This document shows positions 1 through 10,650 of a stretch of 64,000 nucleotides of DNA, piece after piece. The notes below the pieces were generated by a model. That model saw nothing but the letters and a program-made list of their open reading frames with translations, had not been told where the DNA came from and did no database searches. Source of the DNA: Welwitschia mirabilis (taxonomy: Eukaryota > Gnetophyta > Gnetopsida > Welwitschiales). Both the position numbers and the translations under genes were made by a program. Each line of letters starts with the position of its first letter. Positions within the stretch are counted from its first letter, which is position 1. The stretch spans positions 215,254,053 through 215,318,052 of the forward strand of contig JBOZIK010000001.1 of NCBI GenBank assembly GCA_051453625.1, given 5' to 3'.

Positions 1-1900
1 GAGAACACCTAAATAAATTTGAATTAAAGGTTGATGAAGCAATATTTTTTGGGTATTTGACTAGGAGTAGAGCTTACCATGTTTTTGATAAGAGAAGCTT
101 AATCATGGAAGAGTTAATAAATGTGCAAATAGATGATGTTAAAACAAAATATCTTCCTTCCAATGATGAAGAAAACTTATCTCTAAGCAATCCCACAACA
201 AAAAAAGGATTTAATTGAAAAAGAAAAAGAAGTTTCAACAAAAGAAGTCACTAATGAAAAGTTTAAAGAGATAAAAGATCATCCTTTAGGATCTATCATT
301 AGAGATGTTAGCTGAAATATTAGAATAAGGAACTCTATGAAGAATTTTAATACTCACATTTATTATGTTTCATATATTAAAATTAATAAGTTTGAAGAAT
401 TCGAATCCCATGAAAAGTGGATGATGACCATACAAGATGAGTTGTAATAATTTAAAAGAAATAATGCATGAAAGCTTGTTGAAAGGCCAAAGGATAAAAA
501 TATTATTGGAATAGAGTGAATCTTTAGAAAACAATGTGATGAGCAAAATAATGTTATAAAAAACAAAGTAAGATTAGTGGCACTAGGCTACAAGCAAATC
601 GAAGATATTGATATAGATGACACTTTTGCTTCTGTAGTAAGGCTAAATAGCAGTAGAATGTTTTTATCTTGTACAGTATTTAATAATATTAAGATTATTT
701 AATGAATGTAAAAAGTTCCTTTTTAAATGTAACACTCAATGAAGAAGTGTATGTAGAACAACCACAAGGTTTTATAAATACTCATAAACATAATTATGTA
801 TATAGACTTAAAAAGGATTTATATGGGTTAAAGCAAACTCTAAGAGATTGGTACGAAAAATTATCCACATTTCTAAATGAAAATGGTTATATCTATAGAA
901 TAGTAGATAAAAATTTATTTGTAAAGAACTTGAAATTTTTTTTTATTATTATTCAGATTTATGTAAGTGATATAATTTTTGGTACCTCTAGTAAAGTTTT
1001 ATCAAAAGAATTTGATAAGGTTATTCAAATTTATGTGAGATAAGTATTTCTTATAGATTAAGAAATAAAAAATAGAATTTTTATATCTCAGTCTAAATAT
1101 GTAAGGATTTGATTAAATAATTTAGATTGGAGAATGTTAAAACAACTAATACACTTATGTCTACTTCTTGTAAAGTTAGTCTAGATGAACATAGAAAATC
1201 GGTAGACTAAAAAGTTTATAGAAGCATAATAGGAAGTTTTTTATATCTAAATATAAGTAGATCTTATAATATCTTTAGTGTTAATGTATGTGCAAGATAC
1301 CAAATCCAACCAAAAGAGTCACACTACAAGTAGAAAAAGAATAATAAGATATATAAAGGGTACATATGATTTCAAATTATGGTATCCAATAGAGACATCT
1401 TTTAATATTATAAGATTTAGTGATGCAAATTAGGATGGGTGTAAGGATGATAAAAAAAGCATAAGTGGGAATTGTTTTCTATTATAATCATGCGTCGTGG
1501 GATAAACTAGTAAGAAGAAAAACTTGATTTTTCTTTTAATAGCTAAAGATGAGTATATAGCAGTAGGGAGTTGTTGTGCTTATCTCCTTTAAATGAAGGA
1601 AATGCTAAAGGATTTTGGTGTAGTTTTTGAATAGGTTCCCATTTTTTATGATAATACTAGTGTAATTAATATTTCTAAAAATCCTATGCAATATTCCAGA
1701 ATTAGACATATTAAATTATTATTACAAACCTCATTACTACTATTGCTAATCTTCCAAGAGAAGACTATGATGAGTTTTAACCTCTTTGTGAATTTATACA
1801 AGATGAAGAAGAAGTAATAAGAGAGATTTATGATAAGTTTAATAGGTGGAAAGCCACTCTTTATACTTCTCTCTTTACCCCAAAGTACATGTTCTTGCAT
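1..1900 (+). pseudogene. copia-1 pol remnant: integrase end, RT, RNase H
   Basis: Translating across frames gives an ordered copia polyprotein. At 1-170 is an integrase tail with the FFGYLTRSRAYHVF pattern, the usual 'FLGYS..SRAYRV' motif. At about 500-620 is the start of RT (RPKDKNIIG, then KVRLVALGYKQ). The best open stretch is 702-1043, with EVYVEQPQGF, YRLKKDLYGLKQ and YVSDIIFG. In an active enzyme the last motif is YVDD, so a catalytic aspartate has become serine. RNase H follows at about 1418-1700 (SDAN, then KDEYIAVGSCCA, then YDNTSVINISKNP). In-frame stops occur in every domain, for example just before RT at about 699 and in the RNase H SDAN*DGC region. Reverse transcription from this copy is not possible. 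Confidence 0.9.
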
Positions 1901-1904
1901 TTAG

Positions 1905-2440
1905 TTTTTACCTATAATTTCTTGCCTTTGGCAAATCATCATGATAAGACCTCCAACTACAGGATATATTTGATGTATTTGGTAAGAATTAGGCACTCTA
2001 TTAATACCCCTACCATAATGATATAGAGTATGTTCTCCTAGTTAGAGTATCATAGGATTAGGGCTCTTCCATACTCAGTGTTGATTGCTAACATCTATCA
2101 TGAGTATAGAGTCTAGTTGCATCTGAAGCTAAAAACCCTTAATTCTATATTAGCCATTAGGCATGCACTATTATATCACATGTATATCTTTATAGGTTCT
2201 AAGAAATCCTCTAAATATTTTTCTCCTAAGCAATCCTTACTAGAGAAAACTCTTTCATACTTGAGGAGGATAGACTCTCATATCAGACATATGAAAGAAG
2301 CTTTAATTATAGCTAGATATAAGATTACTGATATTTTAGAGGAAGCCAGAAGCTCAGTGCAGAAGGCTACTAAAGAAGAGAAAGAAGAAGAAGAATATTC
2401 TGAAGAAGAATTAGAGAAGGAATCCAAGAAATTTGACTGA
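1905..2440 (+). pseudogene. copia-1 post-pol ORF, putative plant transposon protein domain
   Basis: One frame runs from about 1922 to 2440 with three stops early on (two near 2020-2045, one at about 2114) and a clean last 107 codons. The first part (LPLANHHDKTSNYRIYL, later RALPYSVLIANI) resembles the plant 'putative plant transposon protein' domain, whose members read LP..GHRD and VLPYG..LT. The second half is rich in Lys and Arg and ends in an acidic Glu/Lys tail at about 2368-2435 that looks like a coiled or charged linker. Such an ORF between pol and the 3' LTR is known in SIRE-type copia elements, and its function is unknown. The match is from memory and has no alignment behind it. A TTG opens the longest clean segment, so there is no credible start codon. 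Confidence 0.55.
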
Positions 2441-2937
2441 TCTTATCTCTTTGATTGTTTTTATCTTATCTTTCATATGATTGTTTCTCTTTCCTCTTAT
2501 ATTCTCTTTATTATTGATGTCAAAAGTGGAATAAATAGTTAGTTATTTATTTAGCTCTATTAAGTTGTAACTACTCTTGATGAGTAGTTTTTTAATGTAA
2601 TGTTTAATTTTCTATAATAGAAATACACTTTGTTATCATTTTTGACTTACATTTTGATGCACATCTATTTGATCATGAACTATAATTTTTGCTATATCCT
2701 ATGGCTATTAAATAATTATTAATCAAAATGTTTTTTTATCACATATATTTTGGATTTTTCATGCCTCACGAATTGTACTACAAATTGTTTTAATTATGGA
2801 ATAAGTTAGAAACTTTCTAAAATCTCTTATTTGATATAAAATGTTCAATATCTTTTACAAATTTAATTGGCATTTTTTAAGGAGGAGATTTTCCAAATTT
2901 AATATTTTTAGTCAAGTATAAGTTTACCATTAAGGTT
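2441..2937 (+). other. copia-1 non-coding spacer between 3' ORF and PPT
   Basis: About 500 bases of AT-rich sequence with no coding resemblance. It lies between the acidic tail of the post-pol ORF and the polypurine tract. It ends with an 'aaggaggagat' block at about 2879, another purine-rich stretch of the kind found upstream of SIRE-type 3' LTRs. Confidence 0.5.
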
Positions 2938-2949
2938 AAAGGGGGGTAT
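2938..2949 (+). promoter_or_regulatory. copia-1 polypurine tract
   Basis: The sequence aaaggggggtat ends directly against the TGTTGAG start of the LTR. This is the position and composition of the primer for plus-strand DNA synthesis in LTR retrotransposons. Confidence 0.8.
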
Positions 2950-3519
2950 TGTTGAGTTAATATTTATGAATTTGAAGTTAAACTAATGTTTTCTGTTTAG
3001 AAAAACATGTTGTATCCTATATAGAAAATATTAATCATTGTAGGTCAGAAGCTAAAACAATTTATTATAATTTGAAACTTAAACCTATCAATTTTTATAC
3101 CCTCTTAAGGTGTCAACTAGATTCCTAAGGAGCCGATCATAATCTAAGCTTATACTAAAATGATCTGAATTTAGAGGGGTTGACTAGACAGATGAGGGAG
3201 TGACCGTACCTGAGCATCTAATATTTTATAGTTGATCATGAAGGGGTTGATAAGATTTTTGATTGACCAGACCTATGCATCAAATTCTCATAGCTAATCA
3301 GTAAGGGATTAGACTAAATTCTTGAGGGGTGAACTAGACCTAAGCATTAAACTTTCATAGCTAATCATTAAGGGATCAACTAAATTCCTGAAAGATCGAC
3401 TAGACCTAGAGTAATGTTTCATCCTTTAATAGCAAGGGGTTGATCAAACATTTATGGAGTTGATTAAACCTAAAGTGAAACACAATGTTGTAATTTTTCC
3501 TAAATAAGGGAGCTACCAA

Positions 3520-3619
3520 NNNNNNNNNNNNNNNNNNNNNNNNNNNNNNNNNNNNNNNNNNNNNNNNNNNNNNNNNNNNNNNNNNNNNNNNNNNNNNNNN
3601 NNNNNNNNNNNNNNNNNNN
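3520..3619. other. Assembly gap, 100 N
   Basis: The roughly 130 bases left of the gap and those right of it are near-duplicates (both end ..aaataagggagctaccaa). The gap therefore marks an unresolved tandem unit or an unmerged contig overlap. The duplicate may not be real sequence. Confidence 0.95.
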
Positions 3620-3855
3620 TAAAAGATTGACTAGACCTATAGTAATTTTACATCCTTTATTAGCAAGGGGTTGATCAAACATTTTTGGAGTTGATTAAAC
3701 CTAAAGTGAAAAACAATGTTGTAATTTTTCCTAAATAAGGGAGCTACCAAATGAATATGTGGATGACTGGACTTATGGTCAATTAGACCCTAAGGAATCG
3801 ACCAGACATAGAGCCATAAGAAATAGGAATCGATTAGAAGAACATGAGGATGATT

Positions 3856-3955
3856 NNNNNNNNNNNNNNNNNNNNNNNNNNNNNNNNNNNNNNNNNNNNN
3901 NNNNNNNNNNNNNNNNNNNNNNNNNNNNNNNNNNNNNNNNNNNNNNNNNNNNNNN
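3856..3955. other. Assembly gap, 100 N
   Basis: A 25-base block starting cgattagaagaacatgag lies on both sides of the gap and differs at one base. This suggests overlapping contig ends that were not merged. Confidence 0.95.
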
Positions 3956-4127
3956 CGATTAGAAGAACATGAGTATGATTGACTTCAGTGATAGTACCAA
4001 ATGGGGTTAACTAGACATTTTAAAGGATCATCTATTTATGATGGAAATGAGATTTTTCTAGCTGTTATGAACCCATTTTTATCCATTAGAAGGTTTTTTT
4101 TTTCTTGTAAAAACCTTAAAAGACTTC

Positions 4128-4142
4128 TCCTATATATTTGCC
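4128..4142 (+). promoter_or_regulatory. Putative TATA box of the copia-1 LTR
   Basis: The sequence tcctatatatttgcc lies about 600 bases before the LTR end, downstream of the tandem array, where an LTR promoter is expected. It is inferred from sequence and position only. Confidence 0.4.
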
Positions 4143-4730
4143 AAGAGTGAAAAAAATCACGGTACCACTTTTAAATTATTGTGAAATTATTTTTTGTACT
4201 CATTAGCATATTCTCTACCTGAACAAAGACAAACAAAGAGGAGTTGTTATCATTATGTACTTGATCAAGTCAGTTGCACTGTATGCTTGTGGATTGTAAC
4301 ATATTATCAAGCAATGTAGCAATACTATTATTAAGCTAGAGATTGAATGAAACCTATGCACTTTGGTACACTATTATCACTTCTTCACTTTCTTGCTAAA
4401 GATTGAGACTGAGCCTTAAAAAAGTTTGATTGCAAAGATTACAATTGAACTTGGAATACCTAGAAAGAGATTAACAAAGATCTAAATCAGGCTTGGGTAA
4501 AATCTGATCATGGAGAGTAGTGTAGGGGGTTTCCTAAACCACTGTAAATCTTGTGTGCATCCTCATCAGTATTTTTTTTCTTTCTGTTCTTTATTTTTTA
4601 GAATAATTTTAGTTTTGTTTACACAAATATTTAGTGTCCATATCAAGTAAAGATATTTTTATGAATTTATTCAATTATTTTTAAATCCTATTCACTTCCG
4701 TTCTTTAGGGTTCTCAATTCTACACAACCA

Positions 4731-5530
4731 ACTATTATTAACTTAGGAAAATATGATGTTTTTTTAGGTTATGAATTAGTTAATGCAAAATAGAATAATT
4801 ATAAATTATAAAAATCATCAATTAGAAATGATGAATCATGGTTAAAGAATAAACTTTCAAGGTCATTAAAAATTAGTAGTAAAGAATATAATTAATGCAA
4901 AGCATAGAAAATAAAAATTAAGAGGGGATCACTAACTTATATGCTATATCTAAAACAATTTGCTTACAAGAAGAAGACACTTTAGTAAAAAAATATACTA
5001 ATAGTCCAGACGTATCTTGATCTATTTACAAAAAAATCACTAGGAATGCCACCACTTTGGAAAGTTGAGTTTTCATTGAATTAATCCAAGAAACCTAATT
5101 AATTTCTAAGGATTTATATAAAATGTTTCCTATAGAAATGAAAGAATTAAATATTTAGCTTGGGGAACACTTACAAAAATGTTTCATTCATCCTAGTATA
5201 TCATCATGAGAAGCACTTTTATTATTTGTAAAGAAGAAGGATGTAACACTAAGATTATGCACTGATTATAGGTAACTAGATCAAGTTTCTATCAAGAACA
5301 AGTATTCACTACCAAAATAGATTACCTTTTTGATCAACTCAAGGAATCTAAGGAATACCCAAAAGTTGATCTAATATCTAGATATCATTAACTTCTAATT
5401 AAGGAAGAAGATATTCATAAAATAACGTTTAGAATTGATTATGGACATTATTAGTTCATTGTTATGCCTTTTAATTTAACTAATGCCTCTGTAGTATTTA
5501 TGAGTCTTATAAATTATATATTTTAATACA
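4731..5530 (+). mobile_element. Host chromovirus (Tekay/Del-like Ty3/gypsy), segment 1
   Basis: First visible piece of the outermost element. It carries the end of the aspartic protease and the first part of RT, then stops at the CACTA insertion. Segments 2 (43305-44648) and 3 (54632-61232) continue the same polyprotein in the correct domain order and strand, so I read all three as one element split by later insertions. The 5' LTR, gag and protease start lie to the left, outside the window. Confidence 0.85.
4736..5527 (+). pseudogene. Chromovirus pol, protease end and N-terminal RT
   Basis: At 4740-4800 the frame reads LGKYDVFLGYELVNA, which is the C-terminal retropepsin pattern (D.DVILGMDWL). 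From about 5060 onward several frames give a Ty3/gypsy RT in order: LYKMFPIEMKELN, then FVKKKDVTLRLCTDYR, then IKNKYSLPK, and finally FMSLINYIF just before the break at 5530. Stops and frameshifts are frequent. RT copies element RNA into DNA inside virus-like particles, but this copy cannot do so. The frame is interrupted by the CACTA element a few codons before the FxDD catalytic motif, which reappears at 43331. Confidence 0.85.
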
Positions 5531-5548
5531 CATTACTAGAAATATAGG
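5531..5548 (+). repeat. CACTA left terminal inverted repeat
   Basis: CATTACTAGAAATATAGG matches the CACTA terminus except for one C-to-T transition. Its degenerate partner is at 43289-43304. Confidence 0.7.
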
Positions 5549-5890
5549 ATTTAACATATTTATTTTAATAAATTCCTTAAGTATAGAGTTTTTTAAGGTG
5601 TTTATTTTAATAAACATCTTAAGTAAAGCTAAGAAAACCTTTTTAAGGCCTTTTTTTAAACCAACACATTAAAATATCTTTTGAATTATTTTTAAAACAT
5701 TTATATAAAGAATGACTTAATAATAAGATGTGTATTTTACTAAATACCTTAAATAATTCAAGTTTTTAAGGTATTTATTAAAATAAACACCTTAAATAAT
5801 TTGAGTTTTTAAGGCATTTACAAAAAGAACACCTTAATGAGTTTTTACAGACTTTTTAGGGCATTTATCATGATAAATTCCCTAGTTATT
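5545..5890 (+). repeat. CACTA left subterminal repeats
   Basis: The motif TTTTTAAGGYRTTTA and its reverse complement (TAAAYACCTTAAA) recur about ten times in both orientations in this stretch. In En/Spm elements, clustered short subterminal repeats are bound by the second element-encoded protein during transposition. The same motif fills the opposite end at 42985-43275, which ties both ends to one element. Confidence 0.75.
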
Positions 5891-6787
5891 CAATGCACTT
5901 ATTATAATATTCTTTACTTGTTAGGGTCTTATTTACTATAACTAAATAATTCTTTGTTCTCTTTGTAGTTATTCTATAATATGTCATTTATTTTACCTCA
6001 CCATTAATATCTACATTAAAATATGCAATTAAATTAAAAGGATCATTAAAGAAAGGAAAAACAAATCAAAGCTTTTTAAAGTGGGATTTCTAGAGAGTTT
6101 TGAATGAGCTATAGAAATAATAGATAAAGGATGACAACACAAATGTCATTACTTCTACTTTGACTTGGGTTAGTAGATCACAATACCTTATTTTCTTTAT
6201 TTTTCTATAATTAAGTTTTTAGATGAATACTAAGGGTTTTGCTAGATTTATGTCTATGGATTTTTAGAAGTTTTGGTTTTTGGATATTAGACTCTTAGTA
6301 ATTAGGATTGAAATTTGGATTGTAATTTTTATATGTAGATTATAGCTTAATTTTTCAAGATTCAAGATTTTCAATGGGTAATTTATCTTAGTAACTTTTA
6401 CTAGTGCTATGTTTGAAAAACCTTCAAACTATTTTAACTAGTTCCAATCAAATAATTCAAAAATATAATCTTTGAAATCTTCATTTATGAAGTGTTATCA
6501 AAGACAATCTTGGGAATCTCCCATGGCTCTATGTTACATCCTTAATGAAATAGAAGAACCCAATTTCAAAGAAATGAATAGTTAAAAATGATCAACCAGG
6601 ATCACTAGTATGCCAAAATGGAGTAGATCTACATCTAGTTTATTTTTAGACTTAAAAAAAAAATGTAAAATAAGCATCTGTCTCATGTATCATTAAATGT
6701 TTAATATCAAGAATACATAATAGAAGGAAGAAATCAATTAAATCTTGGAAGATAACTTATCTTGAAAGTATTGAGTGTTACAAAAGA

Positions 6788-6900
6788 ATTGTGTACGTTA
6801 AAGAAACAATGTATGAGTTATGGGATTAATGTATACTCTTTCTTCATTTATTTTAAGATTTTTCTTGTATAGCTTAATGGAAAGAAGAAAACATATAGGA
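6788..6900 (+). repeat. Weak direct repeat, copy 1 (partner 9182-9290)
   Basis: The core ggattaatgtatactctttcttcattta and the following 'tagcttaatggaaagaaga' are matched at about three quarters identity by 9182-9290. The pair could be short LTRs of a decayed copia-like element between them, but no primer-binding site or polypurine tract is convincing. Confidence 0.5.
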
Positions 6901-9181
6901 GAAGATATATATCATAAAATTTTTATCAAAAAATACAAATGAAGGATATTAATAATTGAAATTGATAAGAGAGATAAATTTATAAAAAGAGTAGTTAGAT
7001 TTATTCAATCAATGGATAGGATTTTTAGAACTAGAATAGAATCAAGAGAATGACTAAGAGAAAGATTTTATTTTAATGGTAAAATGGTAGTCATAAAAAA
7101 TTGATTTTTCTTTGATTTTTTATGTGGGTTACACCTTATGAAAACATGGTATTTTCTTTTGACATAGGGGTTTGTCTTATGATTCTAGTTGGGTAATCTC
7201 CTATAAACTCTAGATTTTGACTTTTTTTTACTTTACATATCTTATAGTTACTTTACCAGAAGATTATTACCACCCTAATAAAGATTCGTTTCTTTAGTAA
7301 GTAAACATAAAAATACATATGAATACATATACTAACTTCAGCTTGTATACTTTCTATTTTGTCTTGAGAATAAGTTGTTTCAATGCTAAAAAGTTTAGTA
7401 CCACTTATTGGATGTATATTTTTGATGCAAATGATTATTTAGTTTAGATAATTTATCTACTATTTTTCTTATTTTTATTAAAAGAAGATACCAAGGATTA
7501 CATTACCTCAATAACTGTAGGAGCCTTGGTTTAATCATTCTAAAATAGGCTATTAGTCTCTCAATGTTATTTGATTTTTAAGTACCTAGCTAATAAGAAT
7601 GTTAGAATGTTTTAAGTGAAATAAATTATTATGATAAAATTAATAATAGAGATTGATAAGGATTGAAAAATCATTCACACATCCAATTTTTTAATCATTC
7701 CTACATGTCCATGCTTTATTAAAGGAAAATGTTACTCCTTGCTTCCATGCCTATTACATTTACTACATATGGCATATCTTTGATGAAAAATACCTCTTTA
7801 AATAATCTATTAAATATAGAAATAGAAATCCCTATGGATAATAGGACTTTACATTTGCAAATGCTACTGAAATTAGGAGAAGATAGAAATCTTTACCTAT
7901 GGTTACCAACAAATCTGAAAATTTTAGACAAGGAAAAATTCAAGAAAATGGTTAGAATTCTTAAAATAAGTTGCAAAATCTATTATGGAGGAGTTTGATC
8001 AAATTAGCATATAACACACATATGATTATTGATTAGCATTTTTGACCCTTTTGATAATTCATCAACCTATCATGGTGTTTACTCTTGGAAAGGCTTACTT
8101 TGATTCTTATCATATCCAACCTATCATATTTTGTTTATATGTCTTCTTTATAGATATGCCTAGATATCCCTTACTATAAAATTCATTTTTATTATTTGTA
8201 TATTAAAAAGACAAAGATATAAATAATAGAAGTGTAGAAAGCTAAGGCCCTCTTTGAGAAGCCATCATATGATTAGCGAGAAGAGAATATTTATGATACT
8301 AGTCATGAATGGAGGAGAAACAATGGAGTACATAAGACACTTCATTGTAATATAAAAAAATTCTAGCCACTTCAAAACCATCTTATCCAAGGAAAAGGTT
8401 GAAAAGAAAGTAGGGAATAAGCTACTTACCAAATTCATTAACATTGTATTCTTGATGGTAGAGATGAATATCATTAAAAATGTCTTAGTGTAGCAGCTTT
8501 AAGTAATATTAGAGATGCAAGAATAAGTATCCAATCTTAGATTATTCAAGGAGAAAGGGATGTTAAAGGGAATTATGGAGAACAACAATTCATGAGGAAG
8601 GTGAGGTAATGAAGGAAATCCAAGTAATTTTTCTAGAGGACAAGTTTAAAAAACACACTAAAAAATGACAAAAATTATTCTTTCAATGCTTCAAACAATC
8701 AACATAATTTACACATCTCAAAATACAAAAATATTATAAGAAGTAGAGAAGACTATAAAGGAAGTATGAGAGGTTAAGAAGGTAGAAATACAAGGTAATT
8801 GGATATCACTAGACCATCGTTATAAGAGTAGAAAATTTAGGCATCATAAAAGGAATTATTGGTATAATCCTAAGAATGCATAAGTATCCTTGATGAAAAA
8901 ACAAATTATAAAGCTATATGAATAAGAACCCCTAAGCAAATTATCTTGTATTGAAAATTGCATGGTAATGGTGAACCAAAATTCATGATAAATTTCTTTG
9001 TGTATTAACCTTATATTCATTCATTATAGGAGTAGTAATGTTGACCTATTTAAGGAAAGTAAATTATTTGATGAAGGTTTTGTACATTTTTTAGGAAACA
9101 TTATGTCAAGATTACATTTCTATGATTTTACTCAACTTTCTAGAAAACATTGGATATTCAAAGGGTCAATGTTAACCCTTT

Positions 9182-9290
9182 AATATTTTAAGGAAAAGAA
9201 TACATAAGACATAGAACTAATGTATACTTTCACTTCATTTAGTTCAAGATTTTCCTATATAGCTTTATGAAAAGAAGATAAGCACAAGGG
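9182..9290 (+). repeat. Weak direct repeat, copy 2 (partner 6788-6900)
   Basis: Contains 'ctaatgtatacttt.cacttcattta' and 'tatagctttatgaaaagaaga', colinear with the copy at 6788. The 2.3 kb between the copies gives no family I recognise. Confidence 0.5.
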
Positions 9291-9320
9291 AGAAAAAATA
9301 TATCACAAAGTTTCCACCTA

Positions 9321-9470
9321 GAAAAAGAAACTAGCATTATTATTATTCTTTTTAAATGAAATATATGCAAGTATATAAATTGATAAATGACATCGTCCTT
9401 CAAAGAATTACCTTAAAAAGATCTTAAAAGTTTAGAGGTATAGATGCCCTATCTACTATTTTGTACTTTG
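9321..9470 (+). repeat. Dispersed repeat, copy 1 (partner 37327-37490)
   Basis: The block starts gaaaaagaaactagcattatt and runs through 'aaatgacat..' to 'gatgccctatctactatttt'. A colinear, diverged copy lies 28 kb away in the 3' part of the CACTA element, in the same orientation. Its nature is unknown. Confidence 0.55.
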
Positions 9471-9569
9471 AAGCTTCATACATAACATGTGTGATAACCA
9501 TATGTGAAACTTTACAATTAGAGAGAACTCTCAATAGGATTAATAAAAGTAATTAAAATATTTTATTTA

Positions 9570-9605
9570 CCCTAAACTATAAACCCTAAACCCTAAACCC
9601 TAAAC
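9570..9605 (-). repeat. Short interstitial telomere-like tract
   Basis: The + strand shows three perfect ccctaaa units and two interrupted ones, that is, the plant telomere repeat TTTAGGG on the minus strand. It is far too short, and too deeply embedded in transposons, to be a chromosome end. Replication slippage or break repair are ordinary explanations. Confidence 0.85.
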
Positions 9606-10550
9606 AAACCTATTATAAAGAATGAAGTTAAAGAATAAAAATCATGCAATAGTAAAATTTATTTTACAAAAACATAATCATAGCCATGTTGAAACAATAG
9701 TTGAATAGCATGAAATAGCCATAAGAATAAATGTACAAAGCACACACAAGGAGCTAGAGGCCTCCAAACTAGATTTCTTATGTCCTTTCCTATTATGAGT
9801 GTAAACTCTAAGAAGTCCATCTGGTAAGAACTCCATTAATACTATGCACAACATGAGATGAACATGTGTGAATTAAAAGGAAATATAGATTATTATGATT
9901 GATAAGTAGATACTAAATAAGAACTACTATTTAAAGCATTATAATACATTAGATTACAGAGGGGAATATTGGAAGTAGGATTTATTACATGAGTGTATAA
10001 CATACCTCTCCTGCTTAGGAGGGTACATAATGGATCAAAATTGAATATGGTTAAGAGGTTTAGGCATTATTAGAGTCTAAAAATGTTTTAGGAGATCTCA
10101 GCTTTCATTTCTTTTTAAGGATATGTTTACTACTATAGAAATTTTTTAGGGCTAAGGCTTATGATATATTAAAACTTGTTGAATGGAAAACATAAAGGGA
10201 TGTGGTTATTATGGCAATTGGTCATGAGGAAAACATAGCATGAAAGCACTGAATAAATATGTGAATCACTTTAATTTGAATCAAATGAATGCTTCTAATG
10301 AAATTGATAGACATCATTTTTTCACATGGATTACTTATTAGGATGAGAATCACTTATCTCTCACTAGTGCCACTGACTTAAAGATAAATTCCAAGGGTTA
10401 AACATGTTCATCATATGCAGAAATCTACCTTAAAGTCAAGGACTCTATATGAACTATGATGGAAGAACACTTTTTAGAATTGAGGACCCATTTTAAAACT
10501 ACATCATTTCTAATAGGTAGTTTTATGATTACTACATAATATCTAATAAG

Positions 10551-10650
10551 NNNNNNNNNNNNNNNNNNNNNNNNNNNNNNNNNNNNNNNNNNNNNNNNNN
10601 NNNNNNNNNNNNNNNNNNNNNNNNNNNNNNNNNNNNNNNNNNNNNNNNNN
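10551..10650. other. Assembly gap, 100 N
   Basis: A 22-base block beginning ttactacataata flanks the gap on both sides with one mismatch, again suggesting unmerged overlapping contig ends. Confidence 0.95.

Larger units (their letters stand above)
3095..3990 (+). repeat. Degenerate tandem array inside the copia-1 LTR
   Basis: Units of about 60-80 bases recur, each with 'aaggg(g)tTGA(t/c)..' followed by 'GACTAGACCTA.gcat' and 'catagctaatca(g/t)taaggg'. At least six degenerate units are visible around the two assembly gaps. Spacing is irregular because units have decayed and because the gaps fall inside the array. Confidence 0.7.
1..4730 (+). mobile_element. Ty1/copia element copia-1 (SIRE/Maximus-like), 3' half
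   Basis: The 3' part of a Ty1/copia retrotransposon that enters from the left edge. In order it shows the C-terminal integrase, reverse transcriptase, RNase H, an extra 3' ORF after pol, a polypurine tract and one LTR. An additional ORF downstream of pol and long LTRs full of tandem repeats are known traits of the SIRE/Maximus lineage, so I assign it there by domain order and sequence resemblance. Stops and frameshifts run through all coding parts, so the copy is dead. To the right it abuts chromovirus protease sequence at 4731, which suggests it is nested in that element. The left flank needed to prove this is outside the window. Confidence 0.85.
2950..4730 (+). repeat. copia-1 3' LTR
   Basis: The LTR starts TGTTGAGTTAAT just after the polypurine tract and ends near ..ctacacaaCCA, where chromovirus protease coding sequence begins. 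It is about 1.78 kb including two 100-N gaps. The first half is a degenerate tandem array. A TATA-like tatatattt lies near 4131-4139. The right end is set by the change to coding sequence and a terminal CA and could be off by a few bases, since the 5' LTR is outside the window. Confidence 0.75.

Noticed and set aside
363-566. 67-codon minus-strand frame
   Set aside because: Antisense of the copia-1 RT region; the + strand reads as known pol motifs.
7729-7998. 89-codon + strand frame as a possible cellular gene
   Set aside because: No recognisable domain, no neighbouring exon and no conserved copy in the window. Length is within chance for a decayed region.
6788-9290. Small complete copia element bounded by short LTRs
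   Set aside because: The terminal similarity is short and weak. No TG..CA ends, primer-binding site, polypurine tract or pol motif could be shown, so it is kept only as a repeat pair.
9570-9605. Chromosome end
   Set aside because: Only about five repeat units, with transposon DNA on both sides.
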